A stretch of DNA of 64,000 bases from Lachnospiraceae bacterium. GTDB lineage: Bacteria > Bacillota > Clostridia > Lachnospirales > Lachnospiraceae. How positions within the stretch are numbered: the first letter of the stretch is position 1; every line of letters starts with the position of its first letter. A program made the position numbers and the translations under genes. Shown here one piece after another: positions 55,530 through 64,000 of this stretch. The stretch is from contig JAFQOW010000006.1 of NCBI GenBank assembly GCA_017412055.1, positions 1-64,000 on the forward strand. Direction: 5' to 3'. The notes beneath the pieces were generated by a model. It was not told where the DNA came from. It saw only the letters and a list, made by a program, of their open reading frames with translations, and did not search any database.

Positions 55530-55663
55530 AATATGCCTCCTTTATAATATTACTTAATATCATTACAACAAGTTATTCCCTATTTATTTGTTTATATTCT
55601 TCCTCACTTATTTCTGTTGTTATAAAATAGTTGTCATTAAATCTTACAAATATATGTTATTAT

Positions 55664-56392
55664 TTACTGATTCAATTTCTTTAATTCTTCAAATACACTC
55701 ATATTTGTCCTATCCAATATAAGCGGTGTCACAGAAATATATCCAGCCAACATTGCATTGGTATCTATACTATCATCATCAGAACCTGTTGGAATTTCTT
55801 TATAGGTTGAAAAATACATATCATCACCCTGTGGGATAAATTCATCCTCAAAATATCGCTGCCCCATACGAGTAATACGTATTCCCTTATGACAAATCGG
55901 AATATTTATGTTATATAAGCTATTCTTTTTCATTAGGCTATGGTCGATAAAGAACTCTTTAATTTCATCCAATGCCTCTATAGCTTCACCAAATCCTCCA
56001 GCTTTAGCAGAAAGAGCTACCGCTGGAATTCCAAAGGTTGCCGCCTCAAACATGGCACCTAAAGTACCAGAGTATAGCACATCAATTCCAAGATTCAATC
56101 CACGATTAATACCTGATATAACTAAGTCAAATGAGCACTTCATACCCTCCAAAGCAAAACGAACACAATCTGCCGGGGAAGAATCTACAGTGTAAGCTTT
56201 TATATCCCCATCATCAAAAGGAACCTGTTTTACTTCAAATGGTTTATGAATTTCTATACAATGACTTTTTCCGCTTTGTTCAAATTTCGGAACAACTACT
56301 GTCACTTCACCAAATTGCTTTACCCACTTAGCCAGGGGCAGAAGAACCTCAGAAGAAATGCTGTCATCATTTGTAATTAAAATTTTCATCAT
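55664..56392 (-). CDS. surE: 5'/3'-nucleotidase SurE
   Basis: SurE is a divalent-metal phosphatase acting on nucleoside monophosphates. The 242-residue protein has the N-terminal metal motif ILITNDDSISS, where the usual Gly after NDD is Ser. It also has SGINRGLNLGIDVLYSGTLG near residue 95 and GIPAVALSAK. Three ATGs cluster at the start; 56392 lies 6 nt after AAAGG, and 56389 (MKILI) is equally possible. It is a single gene. Confidence 0.93.
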   Translation of the reverse strand: MMKILITNDDSISSEVLLPLAKWVKQFGEVTVVVPKFEQSGKSHCIEIHKPFEVKQVPFDDGDIKAYTVDSSPADCVRFALEGMKCSFDLVISGINRGLNLGIDVLYSGTLGAMFEAATFGIPAVALSAKAGGFGEAIEALDEIKEFFIDHSLMKKNSLYNINIPICHKGIRITRMGQRYFEDEFIPQGDDMYFSTYKEIPTGSDDDSIDTNAMLAGYISVTPLILDRTNMSVFEELKKLNQ

Positions 56393-56634
56393 TCCCATCC
56401 TTTGCTTACCTCTTTTTAAAGTATATTATAACATATATTTTCTATAATACATAATACAATTGTAAATTACCTAAATCAGAGCACTCATAATCAATGTTGT
56501 TATAATAGTATCACGCCTATTCTAAAAGTCATACAAATCACCAACTATTTATGTACTATATACTTTTGATGATGCCCAAAAATTCTAAAACTTATAGTAA
56601 AATTTACCATTTTGAATATACTATGTATTTACAG

Positions 56635-56680
56635 AAAAAAAATCCCCTTGTTTTAGCACATAATAGCAAAACAAGAGGAT
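56635..56680 (-). terminator. strong intrinsic terminator of the lipoprotein/ABC cassette
   Basis: On the minus strand ATCCTCTTGTTTT pairs with AAAACAAGGGGAT (one mismatch) and is followed by eight Ts. The rest of the 326-base gap from 56399 is AT-rich with no gene, RNA or repeat that I can support. Confidence 0.9.
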
Positions 56681-56724
56681 ATATATTAAATAGTTTTATT
56701 AAACTATTGAGAAATCCAGTAAAA

Positions 56725-58767
56725 TCAATGTAATAATTCAGCACCACCCAAGGTAACAATGAAAGACAGCAATTCACCTACTGTCGATCCAATCGCCGCC
56801 AATGCTGCTGGAATTAATAACACACCACAACATACTAAGATAGCATCTCGGTTTTTACTGCATCTAGTGGACAATGCAAAACATATCTCTCCAATAATCA
56901 ACAAAACCAACAATTTTGCTATGTAGTAGAACACTAGCACAACACCCAGTGGAATTGCAACAGTGAAATTACGTAACAGTTCCAAACTGAACATCGGAGC
57001 AGATAGGCATTTAAATGAACCGTAAGCATTGACTGTATGAATCAACTCTCCACCATAGACTATGAGCCAGACAAATGTTGTCACAGCTATCAATACCAGT
57101 TGCTTTTTGAACCACAGTCTTTTTCTTCCACCAGAAGTGCTATTCAAAAGTATAGTCATATTATTCTGACGCTCTTGAGAGGCAATTGGTGCAAGGATAA
57201 GTATAAGGAATAGCATAGCAATCAATGCAGTCATACGATGATAATTATCCAAATTATTGCTCCAAATTGCATCATAAGGTGCAGTAGGAAGAATCCATGC
57301 TCCTTCTGGTGCTTCCTGCGCCGATTTCAGTACAATATCAAGCCCGATTTGGTTATTAGTATCCTTCGCATTGTCTAGAGCTTCCTTCAGCTCATGAATT
57401 GTATTTTCAGTGATTGGACCTGCAAATTCAGACTGATAATGCTGAATAAAAGGATCATATGGAACATTAGCCCTCGGTGGTTCATTCATCTGGAACATCA
57501 CTATTACCAGAATCGCCAGAAGAATCGCTCCTTTACGTTTAAACAAAAGCTTATTAAATTCGCCACACCAAGGTAAATTTGAATCTAATTTACGTAGCAT
57601 ACCATCTGCCAAATGGAGCAGTCTATTTGGCTCGCTGACCGGATGCTTTATTTCAACAATCAACACATCCAATCCTGCAAAGATTAAACAAAGCAATGGC
57701 AACATTGCCAACACCAAATCGCTACCAGAAATCAAACTACCAAATACTGAGATATTCAAATATCGTGAAAAGACTGGAATGAAATCCACGAAACTGAATA
57801 CATTCACATAACGTAGCACGGCAAACATAGAGCTAGATGGTATTGCAGTACATGCAAATTCAAGCCCCATCACTAGTCCTGCTGCCGTCAGAGCTAGACC
57901 TAGATTAGATATCGCAGATAATATCGCCCACAGCACCAGTCCTATCCAAAACGCACCCAAGGTCTTTACACCAATGTAGAACAACCAAAAATGTCCAATG
58001 GACATAGGTGTTGGCATATTTTTGAACATAGGAATAGACTGTAATACCCTATCCCACTCTCCAAATCCATGAAACACCCAATTACAAAGTAAAATTTTCG
58101 ATCCAACGATCAGCACTGTTCCGATGAGGGTAGCCACAAATAGAATACTAATTCGTTTACAAACCAATTTCCATCGACCGCCAGGCGCTGCATATATCAT
58201 AGACCAGAGTCCTTCTCTTCGCTCTGCCACAAATAAGCCACAAACCACACAAACGAGAATCACGATGCTATAATCTGTCCATTTGTCAGCAAAAACCTCT
58301 GTCACCGCAAGGTCATGTCCCATAGAAACTGAAACACCCTCCATAGATTTAAAATCCTCTGCAGTTTTAATGATATTCTGATGACCAGTGCTGTCCTTAT
58401 CAGCAAATATACTCACTGACAACAATCTTTTTGCATTATCATTGATTTTGTCTAAATAGTCATCATATCCAAGTAAATATTCATATTGTGCCTTAATTTG
58501 CTGAATAATTTCATAACGCTGAATAATATTGTCGCCACTTCGCCATTTTGTAAATACCTCCTGTTCAGCTATTTCACATTGGGCAAGTCCTTCCTCCCAG
58601 TTCAAATCAGAAAAGGCATCAATCTGCTTGTGGTATTCATTTCCATATTCCATGAAATTACCCTGTCCATCGTTCTGCTGATATATGAAGAAAAAAATGT
58701 TCAAAATGAGCAACGTAGCCAGTGTAGCAATAAATAGCGGATTCTTAAGAACTCGTTTCGTTTCCAT
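56725..58767 (-). CDS. ABC-2-like permease, two fused halves
   Basis: This 680-residue membrane protein has an internal duplication of layout. Each half begins with a helix after a basic stretch (VLKNPLFIATLATLLILN; LFKRKGAILLAILVIVMFQ), has a ~100-residue outside loop, then five or six helices. ERREGLWSMIYAAPGGRWKL and ERQNNMTILLNSTSGGRKRL mark the same spot in both halves, showing the repeat. It overlaps its ATPase by one base. The substrate is unknown; peptide or antibiotic export is plausible. Its DNA is less AT-rich than its surroundings. Confidence 0.82.
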   Translation of the reverse strand: METKRVLKNPLFIATLATLLILNIFFFIYQQNDGQGNFMEYGNEYHKQIDAFSDLNWEEGLAQCEIAEQEVFTKWRSGDNIIQRYEIIQQIKAQYEYLLGYDDYLDKINDNAKRLLSVSIFADKDSTGHQNIIKTAEDFKSMEGVSVSMGHDLAVTEVFADKWTDYSIVILVCVVCGLFVAERREGLWSMIYAAPGGRWKLVCKRISILFVATLIGTVLIVGSKILLCNWVFHGFGEWDRVLQSIPMFKNMPTPMSIGHFWLFYIGVKTLGAFWIGLVLWAILSAISNLGLALTAAGLVMGLEFACTAIPSSSMFAVLRYVNVFSFVDFIPVFSRYLNISVFGSLISGSDLVLAMLPLLCLIFAGLDVLIVEIKHPVSEPNRLLHLADGMLRKLDSNLPWCGEFNKLLFKRKGAILLAILVIVMFQMNEPPRANVPYDPFIQHYQSEFAGPITENTIHELKEALDNAKDTNNQIGLDIVLKSAQEAPEGAWILPTAPYDAIWSNNLDNYHRMTALIAMLFLILILAPIASQERQNNMTILLNSTSGGRKRLWFKKQLVLIAVTTFVWLIVYGGELIHTVNAYGSFKCLSAPMFSLELLRNFTVAIPLGVVLVFYYIAKLLVLLIIGEICFALSTRCSKNRDAILVCCGVLLIPAALAAIGSTVGELLSFIVTLGGAELLH

Positions 58768-59483
58768 TATTCCACCCCCAGATAGGCCATATACACATCC
58801 TCCAAATCCCTGCCATGACAGGATGCAATCAATACATCTGGCGCACCATGCTTTATTAGCTCTCCTTGTTTCATCAACAACACATCATCAGCAATAGACT
58901 CAATATCTGAAACTATATGGGTAGTCAAAAACACAATTCGTTCCTGCGCCAAATCAGATATGTACTGTCGCAGACGCAATCTTTCCTTTGGATCAAGTCC
59001 TGCGGTTGGCTCATCCAGAATAAGAATTTCTGGATCGCCCAACAAAGCCTGAGCCAACAACACACGCTGACGCATACCGCCAGAAAAACTACCAACTTTT
59101 TTATGTGCCTCCTCGCGTAAATTCACTACATCCAAAAGTCGCTCAATTTGTTCATTGGCCTCTTTTTTAGGAATTTCTTTAATTTGCGCCATATAGCGAA
59201 GAAACGCACGGGCAGAGAAATCATTGTACATTCCCTGCTGTTGTGGCATATAACCTAGCTTAGAACGGAAACTCCTACCCAACTTTAAAATATCCGTTCC
59301 ATCCCAAAGTATTTGACCCTCATTACGTTTTACATTATCAGTAATCATATTCATCAAGGTGCTTTTACCCGCCCCATTAGCACCAAGTATGCCATAAATA
59401 CCAGGTATAAAGGTATAGGTAAAGCTCCGAAGAGCAATCTTTTCTCCATATTTTTTTGTCAACTGTTCAATTCTTAGTTCCAT
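58767..59483 (-). CDS. ABC transporter ATP-binding protein
   Basis: This 238-residue ATPase has Walker A GANGAGKST near residue 35, Q-loop GYMPQQQGMYNDF, signature FSGGMRQRVLLAQALLG, Walker B ILILDEPTAGLDP and H-loop TTHIVSDIE. It pairs with the fused permease whose start overlaps its stop. The lipoprotein gene lies 20 nt upstream in the same operon. Confidence 0.94.
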   Translation of the reverse strand: MELRIEQLTKKYGEKIALRSFTYTFIPGIYGILGANGAGKSTLMNMITDNVKRNEGQILWDGTDILKLGRSFRSKLGYMPQQQGMYNDFSARAFLRYMAQIKEIPKKEANEQIERLLDVVNLREEAHKKVGSFSGGMRQRVLLAQALLGDPEILILDEPTAGLDPKERLRLRQYISDLAQERIVFLTTHIVSDIESIADDVLLMKQGELIKHGAPDVLIASCHGRDLEDVYMAYLGVE

Positions 59484-59503
59484 ATATTATTTCCTCATTC
59501 TCT

Positions 59504-60739
59504 CTAAAAATCTGGAAGACTAAATTTATGAATCTTTGCATTTCCTGTTCCAAGCTCGGACTTTTCTATATAATATTTAGGTATCCATGTCTCATGAGCA
59601 TCTGTTAGAATCAATCGTTCTGCGGTCTCCGCAATAAGTGCGCCATCGGCAGGCAGCCCATTCAAATATGAAAGTTCAATTGTATCAACTAGCTCATAAT
59701 TCCAATTGTAGATATACAAATTCCTATCTACTCCGTCATATGATCTACATGCCAATACCCAACAATCTGGAAAAAATGACACATTATATTTTCCGTCTAA
59801 TTCAGTTTCTAAAATCTTTTTCTCTTCCCTAGTTTCATAATTCAACTGAATCAAAGCACCGTCCCTGAAATAGTAGCCGTATTCTTTTCCGTAGAATCCA
59901 GCGATACCAGGATGATCAGTCAAATAAGTTATGGTATCCGTTTTTACATCCCAATCTCCCAAGCTAAAATCATAATCATTATATCCTCCGTTTTGTGCTC
60001 CTTCCATCAATGCCAAAAACACTTCTCCACAATGATATAGAGCACCACTTGAATCACGCAGCTTTGGTTTTTCCATTGAACCATCTATATTATATAAATA
60101 AGCATTTACGGATTCTGCTTCTAAACTATGTCCACCAAATTCATTTCCCGTTTTTTTCCATCGATAAATCTGAATACTACACACGCCACTATCAATCATT
60201 TCACATTTAGCAAAATCTGCATCCTGCTCTTTTGCAAACTGCGAAAAATCAAAAATCTCCACTCGATTACTACCATCCTTGTCCATTCGATATAGAACAC
60301 ACTCATCACCAGCTCCACCAGTCGCATATAAGTATCCTTCATCGTAATAAATATTACAACCGTTTTCAAAATATGCGTTACAATCTTCATTATTATGATC
60401 ACAGTCTGGTCGTCCACATAGTTTAATAACCGTATCTGAGCCATAATCCACATATAATACATATGATATGTCATCGCCATTTTCATTATAATTTCCTGTA
60501 CGACACATAAAGTATACGCCATTAGGGGCAACTGTATGGTCTGAATTGTTAACACCCTGACGAGTAATACCCATACGCTTTGCGGAAACCATACTTTCTC
60601 CAGCCATCCAATCATAGGTCGCCGTAGGTTCAACATCATTAACTGCAACAGACTGTGCACCATTATTATCCTTGCAGCTCGTCAAAAGTAGCATAGTGAT
60701 TAAAACCAGCGCAATCATTTTTTTCTTCATTTTGTTCAT
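59504..60739 (-). CDS. lipoprotein with CxxxxCxHxxxxC motif, partner of the ABC cassette
   Basis: This 411-residue lipoprotein has lipobox LLLTSC near residue 20. The mature part looks like a beta-propeller of weak repeats (YFMCRTGNYNENG, YLYATGGAGDECVLYRMDKD, YGYYFRDGALIQLNYETREE). Near residue 110 is LCGRPDCDHNNEDCNAYF, a Cys/His cluster I know from Lachnospiraceae lipoproteins encoded beside ABC transporters; metal binding is possible but unproven. ATG 60739 has AGGAGG 10 nt upstream. It may capture the substrate for the transporter. Confidence 0.82.
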   Translation of the reverse strand: MNKMKKKMIALVLITMLLLTSCKDNNGAQSVAVNDVEPTATYDWMAGESMVSAKRMGITRQGVNNSDHTVAPNGVYFMCRTGNYNENGDDISYVLYVDYGSDTVIKLCGRPDCDHNNEDCNAYFENGCNIYYDEGYLYATGGAGDECVLYRMDKDGSNRVEIFDFSQFAKEQDADFAKCEMIDSGVCSIQIYRWKKTGNEFGGHSLEAESVNAYLYNIDGSMEKPKLRDSSGALYHCGEVFLALMEGAQNGGYNDYDFSLGDWDVKTDTITYLTDHPGIAGFYGKEYGYYFRDGALIQLNYETREEKKILETELDGKYNVSFFPDCWVLACRSYDGVDRNLYIYNWNYELVDTIELSYLNGLPADGALIAETAERLILTDAHETWIPKYYIEKSELGTGNAKIHKFSLPDF

Positions 60740-60839
60740 AATCTTCAAACCTCCTAATTCTGAAAATTTGCTGTATATGATGTCAAACAGCCCATTGTTA
60801 CCATCTAACAACTTACACTTTATATAAAATATAACAGAT

Positions 60840-60875
60840 AATTCTTAAGAAAAACTGAGATTTTCCTTAAGAATT
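60840..60875 (-). promoter_or_regulatory. inverted repeat of TTAAG boxes upstream of the lipoprotein operon
   Basis: AATTCTTAAG (60840-60849) and CTTAAGAATT (60866-60875) are perfect 10-bp arms. The inner bases also partly pair (AAAA/TTTT), and a third TTCTTAA follows at 60874-60880. It lies about 100 nt before the operon start, followed on the minus strand by an AT-rich stretch (TTATATTTTATAT) able to hold a -10. TTAAG-type boxes suit a response regulator. The rest of 60740-60927 shows nothing else. Confidence 0.45.
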
Positions 60876-60927
60876 TCTTAATTTTTACGAATTCACTATG
60901 AAAAGTAAAAAAATTTTACCTATAAAC

Positions 60928-60958
60928 AAAAAACTATCCACCTATTTTTGGTGGACAG
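60928..60958 (-). terminator. intrinsic terminator at the end of the right-hand operon
   Basis: On the minus strand CTGTCCACC and GGTGGATAG pair (one G:T) around AAAAATA, followed by TTTTTT. It lies 34 nt after the stop of the gene remnant at 60992. Confidence 0.88.
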
Positions 60959-60991
60959 TATGGCAATGTAGCAACTATAATAAACTGTCAA

Positions 60992-61380
60992 TTAATAATA
61001 CTCAAAACATTCTATGATATCGCCTGTTACTACGTTGATACATAATAATGTGTATTTATTGTATATGTCAATATAAAAATGTATATTGGGGAAATCCTGC
61101 ACCCTTTTATTCACTTTATCATAATATGAAATATTAGTAACTCCCTCCTCATTTCTTGTCAATTCAAACAAATTAAATCCATTTTTCGCTCCTATGCAAC
61201 ACTATCCATTTTCATGCATAAGAGTCTGTGACTCGCGTGTAAAACTTTATGAATACCGAGCATTTTATCATCTACATAATCATCTTCATGTGCATGACCA
61301 TACCCCTTATGATTTAGTTCATCTAATATTTCTTTAATATTTCTATCTACCCCTTTTATGACTAAAGTAGTTACTTTCAT
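60992..61380 (-). pseudogene. frameshifted remnant of a small protein
   Basis: A 62-codon frame from 61380 (MKVTTLVIKGVDRNIKEI...) stops at 61192. A second frame, shifted by one base, is open without a start codon from about 61195 to 60992 and reads like real protein (CIGAKNGFNLFELTRNEE ... NVVTGDIIECFEYY). Neither has a good ribosome site. Together they look like one ~130-residue gene broken by a frameshift. I do not recognise the family. The 177 bases between it and the permease stop hold only a 32-codon frame (MPIIIECEILSMAAEV...) that may be further debris. Confidence 0.5.
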
Positions 61381-61557
61381 TTCATGTCATGTCATTATTT
61401 CCGCTAAAAATATGAAATAAAAAAACTCTCTCCTATCGTTACATCTTTAAACACCTTTTATCATTTTCAAACAACATTTTCAAGCCAATCACCTCTGCTG
61501 CCATAGACAATATTTCACACTCTATTATAATAGGCATAAATAAGATGATACACCCAG

Positions 61558-62370
61558 TTATACCAATTGCTTTTTATTTATTATCATTCTCCCAATCAAT
61601 ATAGCAATTATATACACAGCAAGCACTATAATAACTCCTTCAAATTTATTGTATTCTACTCCTGAATATTCTGTATTTCTCAATATCATAATATAATTAC
61701 TCAAAAAGAACTTGTTTGTAAAAAATATAGCAACAAAATCATATATCATAATAGTCAAAAATCCTATTATTGCATTAGTCCCCAATGAAATACATATTTG
61801 AATTAATGATATCACTATAGAATACACAATTGGCATTAGTATGCCGTTAAAAATTATTGTACTTGCTTCAATATTAGGAATTTCTATATTATTTGTTTCC
61901 CAAATAATTTCTTTATGATATCCTAATGACATATCAAATCCTGAAATTGATGCAAATAAAAAGAGTATCGTAAATGTGCATAAATAAAAAAATAATACTG
62001 TTGATATACTCCAGGTAACTTTACTATTTAACCATTTCCGCTTATCCTGGCATCTTATAAAAATCTGTTTTCCGTATCCATTAATGTCATCATAGGGATA
62101 ATATCCAATCAAAATAGCCACTATAATTTGAAAACCTAAATATATTATAGGAATAGGAAAATTGCCTGTTTTTGATGAAAACACTGCTTTTCCCTTAAAG
62201 AAATAGATTATTAAATCACCTAAACTCGCATTATCAATCTGTACACCTTCTATAATCATATTAAAATAAACACAATTAGCTAATATAAAGCCAAGCGCTA
62301 TTACAAGTTTTATTCTATTATAAGCAAATCCACATTTTAGATCATATTTTATCAATCTAGCTATTTTCAT
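61558..62370 (-). CDS. ABC-2-type permease subunit
   Basis: This 270-residue membrane protein has about six helices: near 20-40, 80-100, 125-150, 180-205, 210-230 and 240-260. Loops are short and Asn-rich. It shares no clear motif with the other permeases here. It overlaps the ATPase gene by 14 nt, so it is its partner. Very AT-rich. Substrate unknown. Confidence 0.82.
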   Translation of the reverse strand: MKIARLIKYDLKCGFAYNRIKLVIALGFILANCVYFNMIIEGVQIDNASLGDLIIYFFKGKAVFSSKTGNFPIPIIYLGFQIIVAILIGYYPYDDINGYGKQIFIRCQDKRKWLNSKVTWSISTVLFFYLCTFTILFLFASISGFDMSLGYHKEIIWETNNIEIPNIEASTIIFNGILMPIVYSIVISLIQICISLGTNAIIGFLTIMIYDFVAIFFTNKFFLSNYIMILRNTEYSGVEYNKFEGVIIVLAVYIIAILIGRMIINKKQLV

Positions 62371-63031
62371 TTATTTCTCCGTTATTGTCTACTAAATATT
62401 CTCTTTTTATTTTGCCATCTTCAATTTCAATTATCTTATCTGCCAGGTAAAATAATTCTTCTTTATTATGGCAAGCTATAATTATTATTTTATCTTCCGA
62501 CTTTATTCTTGTAATAACTTGTTTTACTTTTTCTACGCTTTCTTCGTCCAAAGCATTTATAGGTTCATCTAAAATAATAATATCTGGATTTTCCATAATT
62601 GCGCATACGATTCCAAGCTTTTGTTTCATTCCTAAGGAATATTTTCTATATTTTTTTGTGTCATCAGGATCTAGTCCCAGCTCACTCATATACATCTTTA
62701 TCTTCTCATCATCCACACAGTTCTTTATAGAAGCTATCATCTTTAAATTATCAAATCCTGAGTATTGTGGTAAAAAGGATGGATTCTCAATTAATATACC
62801 TATACTTTCAGGGAAAGATATATCCTTCCCTAATACTTTTTCATTAATGATTACATTTCCTACCGTAGGCGATATTAATCCGCTTATTGCTCGCATTAGC
62901 ATCGTTTTGCCACTTCCGTTTTTTCCTTTTAATCCATACACAATGCCTGATTCTAATGTCAAATTAATATCTGAAAGCACCTTATTTTTTCCAATAGTTT
63001 TAGAATAATTCTCTATTTTTATCTTATTCAT
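62357..63031 (-). CDS. ABC transporter ATP-binding protein
   Basis: This 224-residue ATPase has Walker A GLKGKNGSGKTMLM near residue 35, Q-loop IGILIENPSFLPQYSG, signature KYSLGMKQKLGIVCAIM, Walker B IIILDEPINALDEESV and H-loop ACHNKEE. The signature LGMKQ is a normal ABC-2 variant. It belongs to the operon running in from the right edge. Confidence 0.93.
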   Translation of the reverse strand: MNKIKIENYSKTIGKNKVLSDINLTLESGIVYGLKGKNGSGKTMLMRAISGLISPTVGNVIINEKVLGKDISFPESIGILIENPSFLPQYSGFDNLKMIASIKNCVDDEKIKMYMSELGLDPDDTKKYRKYSLGMKQKLGIVCAIMENPDIIILDEPINALDEESVEKVKQVITRIKSEDKIIIIACHNKEELFYLADKIIEIEDGKIKREYLVDNNGEINENS

Positions 63032-63044
63032 GTTTACATCCTTC

Positions 63045-63629
63045 CTATGGCATTATCCCATCAATATTCATAAAATGATATTCACAGTTTTGCGTATCAT
63101 ATACATATATTGATACATCTTTCTCAGATATAGCATCCCAAGTTTTTTCAAGAAATGCATAATCTATTAACGAATACGCTACATATATGGTTTTTTTATC
63201 ACCTTTTTTTAATTCAAAATTCTTATATCCTTTTTCATTAAGTTTTCTTTCAAAATCATATTCATGACTTGAACTTATAAAACATTCGTTATATCCTAAA
63301 ATATACCCCATTTCATATTCAAAATCTTCTGATACTACAGTAAACTCGATTTCTCCGATAAATACTTTCTTATTATCGGCCCATTCCATATATGACTCAC
63401 CTGCCATAAAGTCTTCTACAGTCATACCGTATTTAGACATTGCATCATAAAATGAGTACATTTCAATATTTTTCAATGTATACTGTATTCCATTGCAAAC
63501 AAAACTTTCTTCTTTGCCATGAACCTTTTTCTCTGGCTGCTTATATCTGTTGCAGCATAACACAGAACCTACTGCAGACATAATTACTATTATGAGTATG
63601 GATATACATATAATCTTTCTTTTCTTCAT
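63045..63629 (-). CDS. membrane-anchored extracytoplasmic protein of an ABC operon
   Basis: I do not recognise this 194-residue protein. It has one N-terminal helix (RKIICISILIIVIMSAVGSV) ending in CC, then a soluble beta-rich domain (FVCNGIQYTLKNIEMYSFYD, KKVFIGEIEFTVVSEDFEYE). ATG 63629 lies 9 nt after GAAAGAGGTGG; an in-frame ATG at 63662 lies within the upstream permease gene. It could be an accessory or immunity component of the exporter. Confidence 0.7.
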   Translation of the reverse strand: MKKRKIICISILIIVIMSAVGSVLCCNRYKQPEKKVHGKEESFVCNGIQYTLKNIEMYSFYDAMSKYGMTVEDFMAGESYMEWADNKKVFIGEIEFTVVSEDFEYEMGYILGYNECFISSSHEYDFERKLNEKGYKNFELKKGDKKTIYVAYSLIDYAFLEKTWDAISEKDVSIYVYDTQNCEYHFMNIDGIMP

Positions 63630-63633
63630 ATGC

Positions 63634-64000
63634 TTATACCACCTCTTTCTTACCATAAACAAACGGTATGTATGTTATTACAAAAATAATACCTAACATA
63701 ATCAACGGAATATAAAACTCTTTCATAACTTTTCCGTTAATTATAGCCATAAGTCCAAAATATCCTCCATTTAGCATTCTATCTACATACATAGCAACAA
63801 ACGCTAAAACAAAAGGAGTTATAATAATGCTAAAATAATTTTCTATATATTTAGATACTAAAAGTGCAATTGAAGCCAATAGTCCTGAAATAATACAATA
63901 ATACACTACACATCCTAGAATATAAACATACGGAACATCATAAAACAACTTATAGAACAAATTATATTCACTCAATCCCGCCACAAGCGGAGACGGATTA
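63634..64000 (-). CDS. ABC-2-like permease, C-terminal part (cut by window edge)
   Basis: The frame is open to the right edge, reading NPSPLVAGLSEYNLFYKLF, so the GTG at 63984 is not the true start. Three membrane helices are visible (about VYILGCVVYYCIISGLLASI, IIITPFVLAFVAMYV and IPLIMLGIIFVITYIPFVYG). It is the distal part of a permease whose N-terminus lies outside the window, co-directional with the ATPase operon. Confidence 0.75.
   Translation of the reverse strand, partial: NPSPLVAGLSEYNLFYKLFYDVPYVYILGCVVYYCIISGLLASIALLVSKYIENYFSIIITPFVLAFVAMYVDRMLNGGYFGLMAIINGKVMKEFYIPLIMLGIIFVITYIPFVYGKKEVV

Noticed and set aside
55573-55656. 27-codon minus-strand frame after surE (ends EISEEEYKQINRE)
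   Set aside because: It reads like protein, but has no start codon or ribosome site and is very short; it may be debris of a lost gene.
56551-56733. Plus-strand 60-codon frame in the gap before the ABC cassette
   Set aside because: It runs through the terminator hairpin of the opposite strand and has no ribosome site.
1-64000. tRNA or rRNA genes
   Set aside because: No cloverleaf with a CCA-end context or GTTCGANTC-type T-arm and no rRNA-like stretch was recognised by eye in the intergenic regions.

Overview
The window comes from a low-G+C, Gram-positive anaerobe of the class Clostridia, most likely Lachnospiraceae. Supporting signs are the AT-rich DNA, strong GGAGG-type ribosome sites, the tig-clpP-clpX and era-recO neighbourhoods, LytTR two-component systems, a DegV protein, a PreP-type M16 peptidase, and a lipoprotein with a Cys/His-rich motif of a kind I associate with this family. 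I cannot name a species. Most genes lie on the minus strand.

Layout. 1-3.4 kb: carB, without carA. 3.5-9.0 kb: a five-gene operon resembling the dlt (D-alanylation) system but with an added PLP-dependent decarboxylase: AMP ligase, decarboxylase, carrier protein, MBOAT acyltransferase and SGNH protein. This is the best candidate for an undescribed pathway. 9.3-18.2 kb: a hypothetical membrane protein, dtd, DegV, a ComEC-type hydrolase, a YdcF-type protein, an ABC exporter with two permeases, and an Rsm22-type methyltransferase. 18.3-23.5 kb: pyrophosphatase, PAP2 phosphatase, a LytTR pair with a sensorless kinase, an SPFH/NfeD pair and signal peptidase I. 23.5-26.7 kb: a 175-nt structured repeat (the other copy is at 11.6 kb), a probable small RNA behind a promoter with two 16-bp direct repeats, then a second LytTR/AgrC-like pair and a tandem GNAT protein. 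26.7-34.8 kb: pepP, recO, era, an M16 peptidase and a divergent PTS enzyme I. 35.0-37.4 kb: an accessory island of five small immunity-like or orphan genes and a beheaded polymorphic-toxin nuclease domain. 37.4-42.4 kb: a pfkB kinase, an AAA/DUF4143 ATPase, tandem repeats, a DUF2339-like membrane protein and a 59-residue DUF4177 protein. 42.5-45.8 kb: clpX, clpP, tig. 46-56.4 kb: lysA, a DJ-1 protein, a repeat-bearing lipoprotein, CYTH, HD-GYP, a hydroxyacid dehydrogenase, a large Asp-rich surface protein, bcp and surE. 56.7-60.7 kb: a lipoprotein/ATPase/permease cassette of visibly higher G+C. 61-64 kb: gene debris and a second ABC-2 operon running off the window.

How the genes work together. 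The dlt-like operon probably loads an amino acid on its carrier protein, may decarboxylate it there (precedent: BtrK in butirosin synthesis), and exports the product onto a surface polymer through the MBOAT and SGNH proteins. The kinase/regulator pair at 24-26 kb may drive the adjacent small RNA. The proteostasis cluster (tig, clpP, clpX), the era-recO block and the small metabolic genes are ordinary chromosomal backbone. The accessory material is concentrated at 11.6, 23.6, 35-37.4, 39.7 and 56.7-64 kb.
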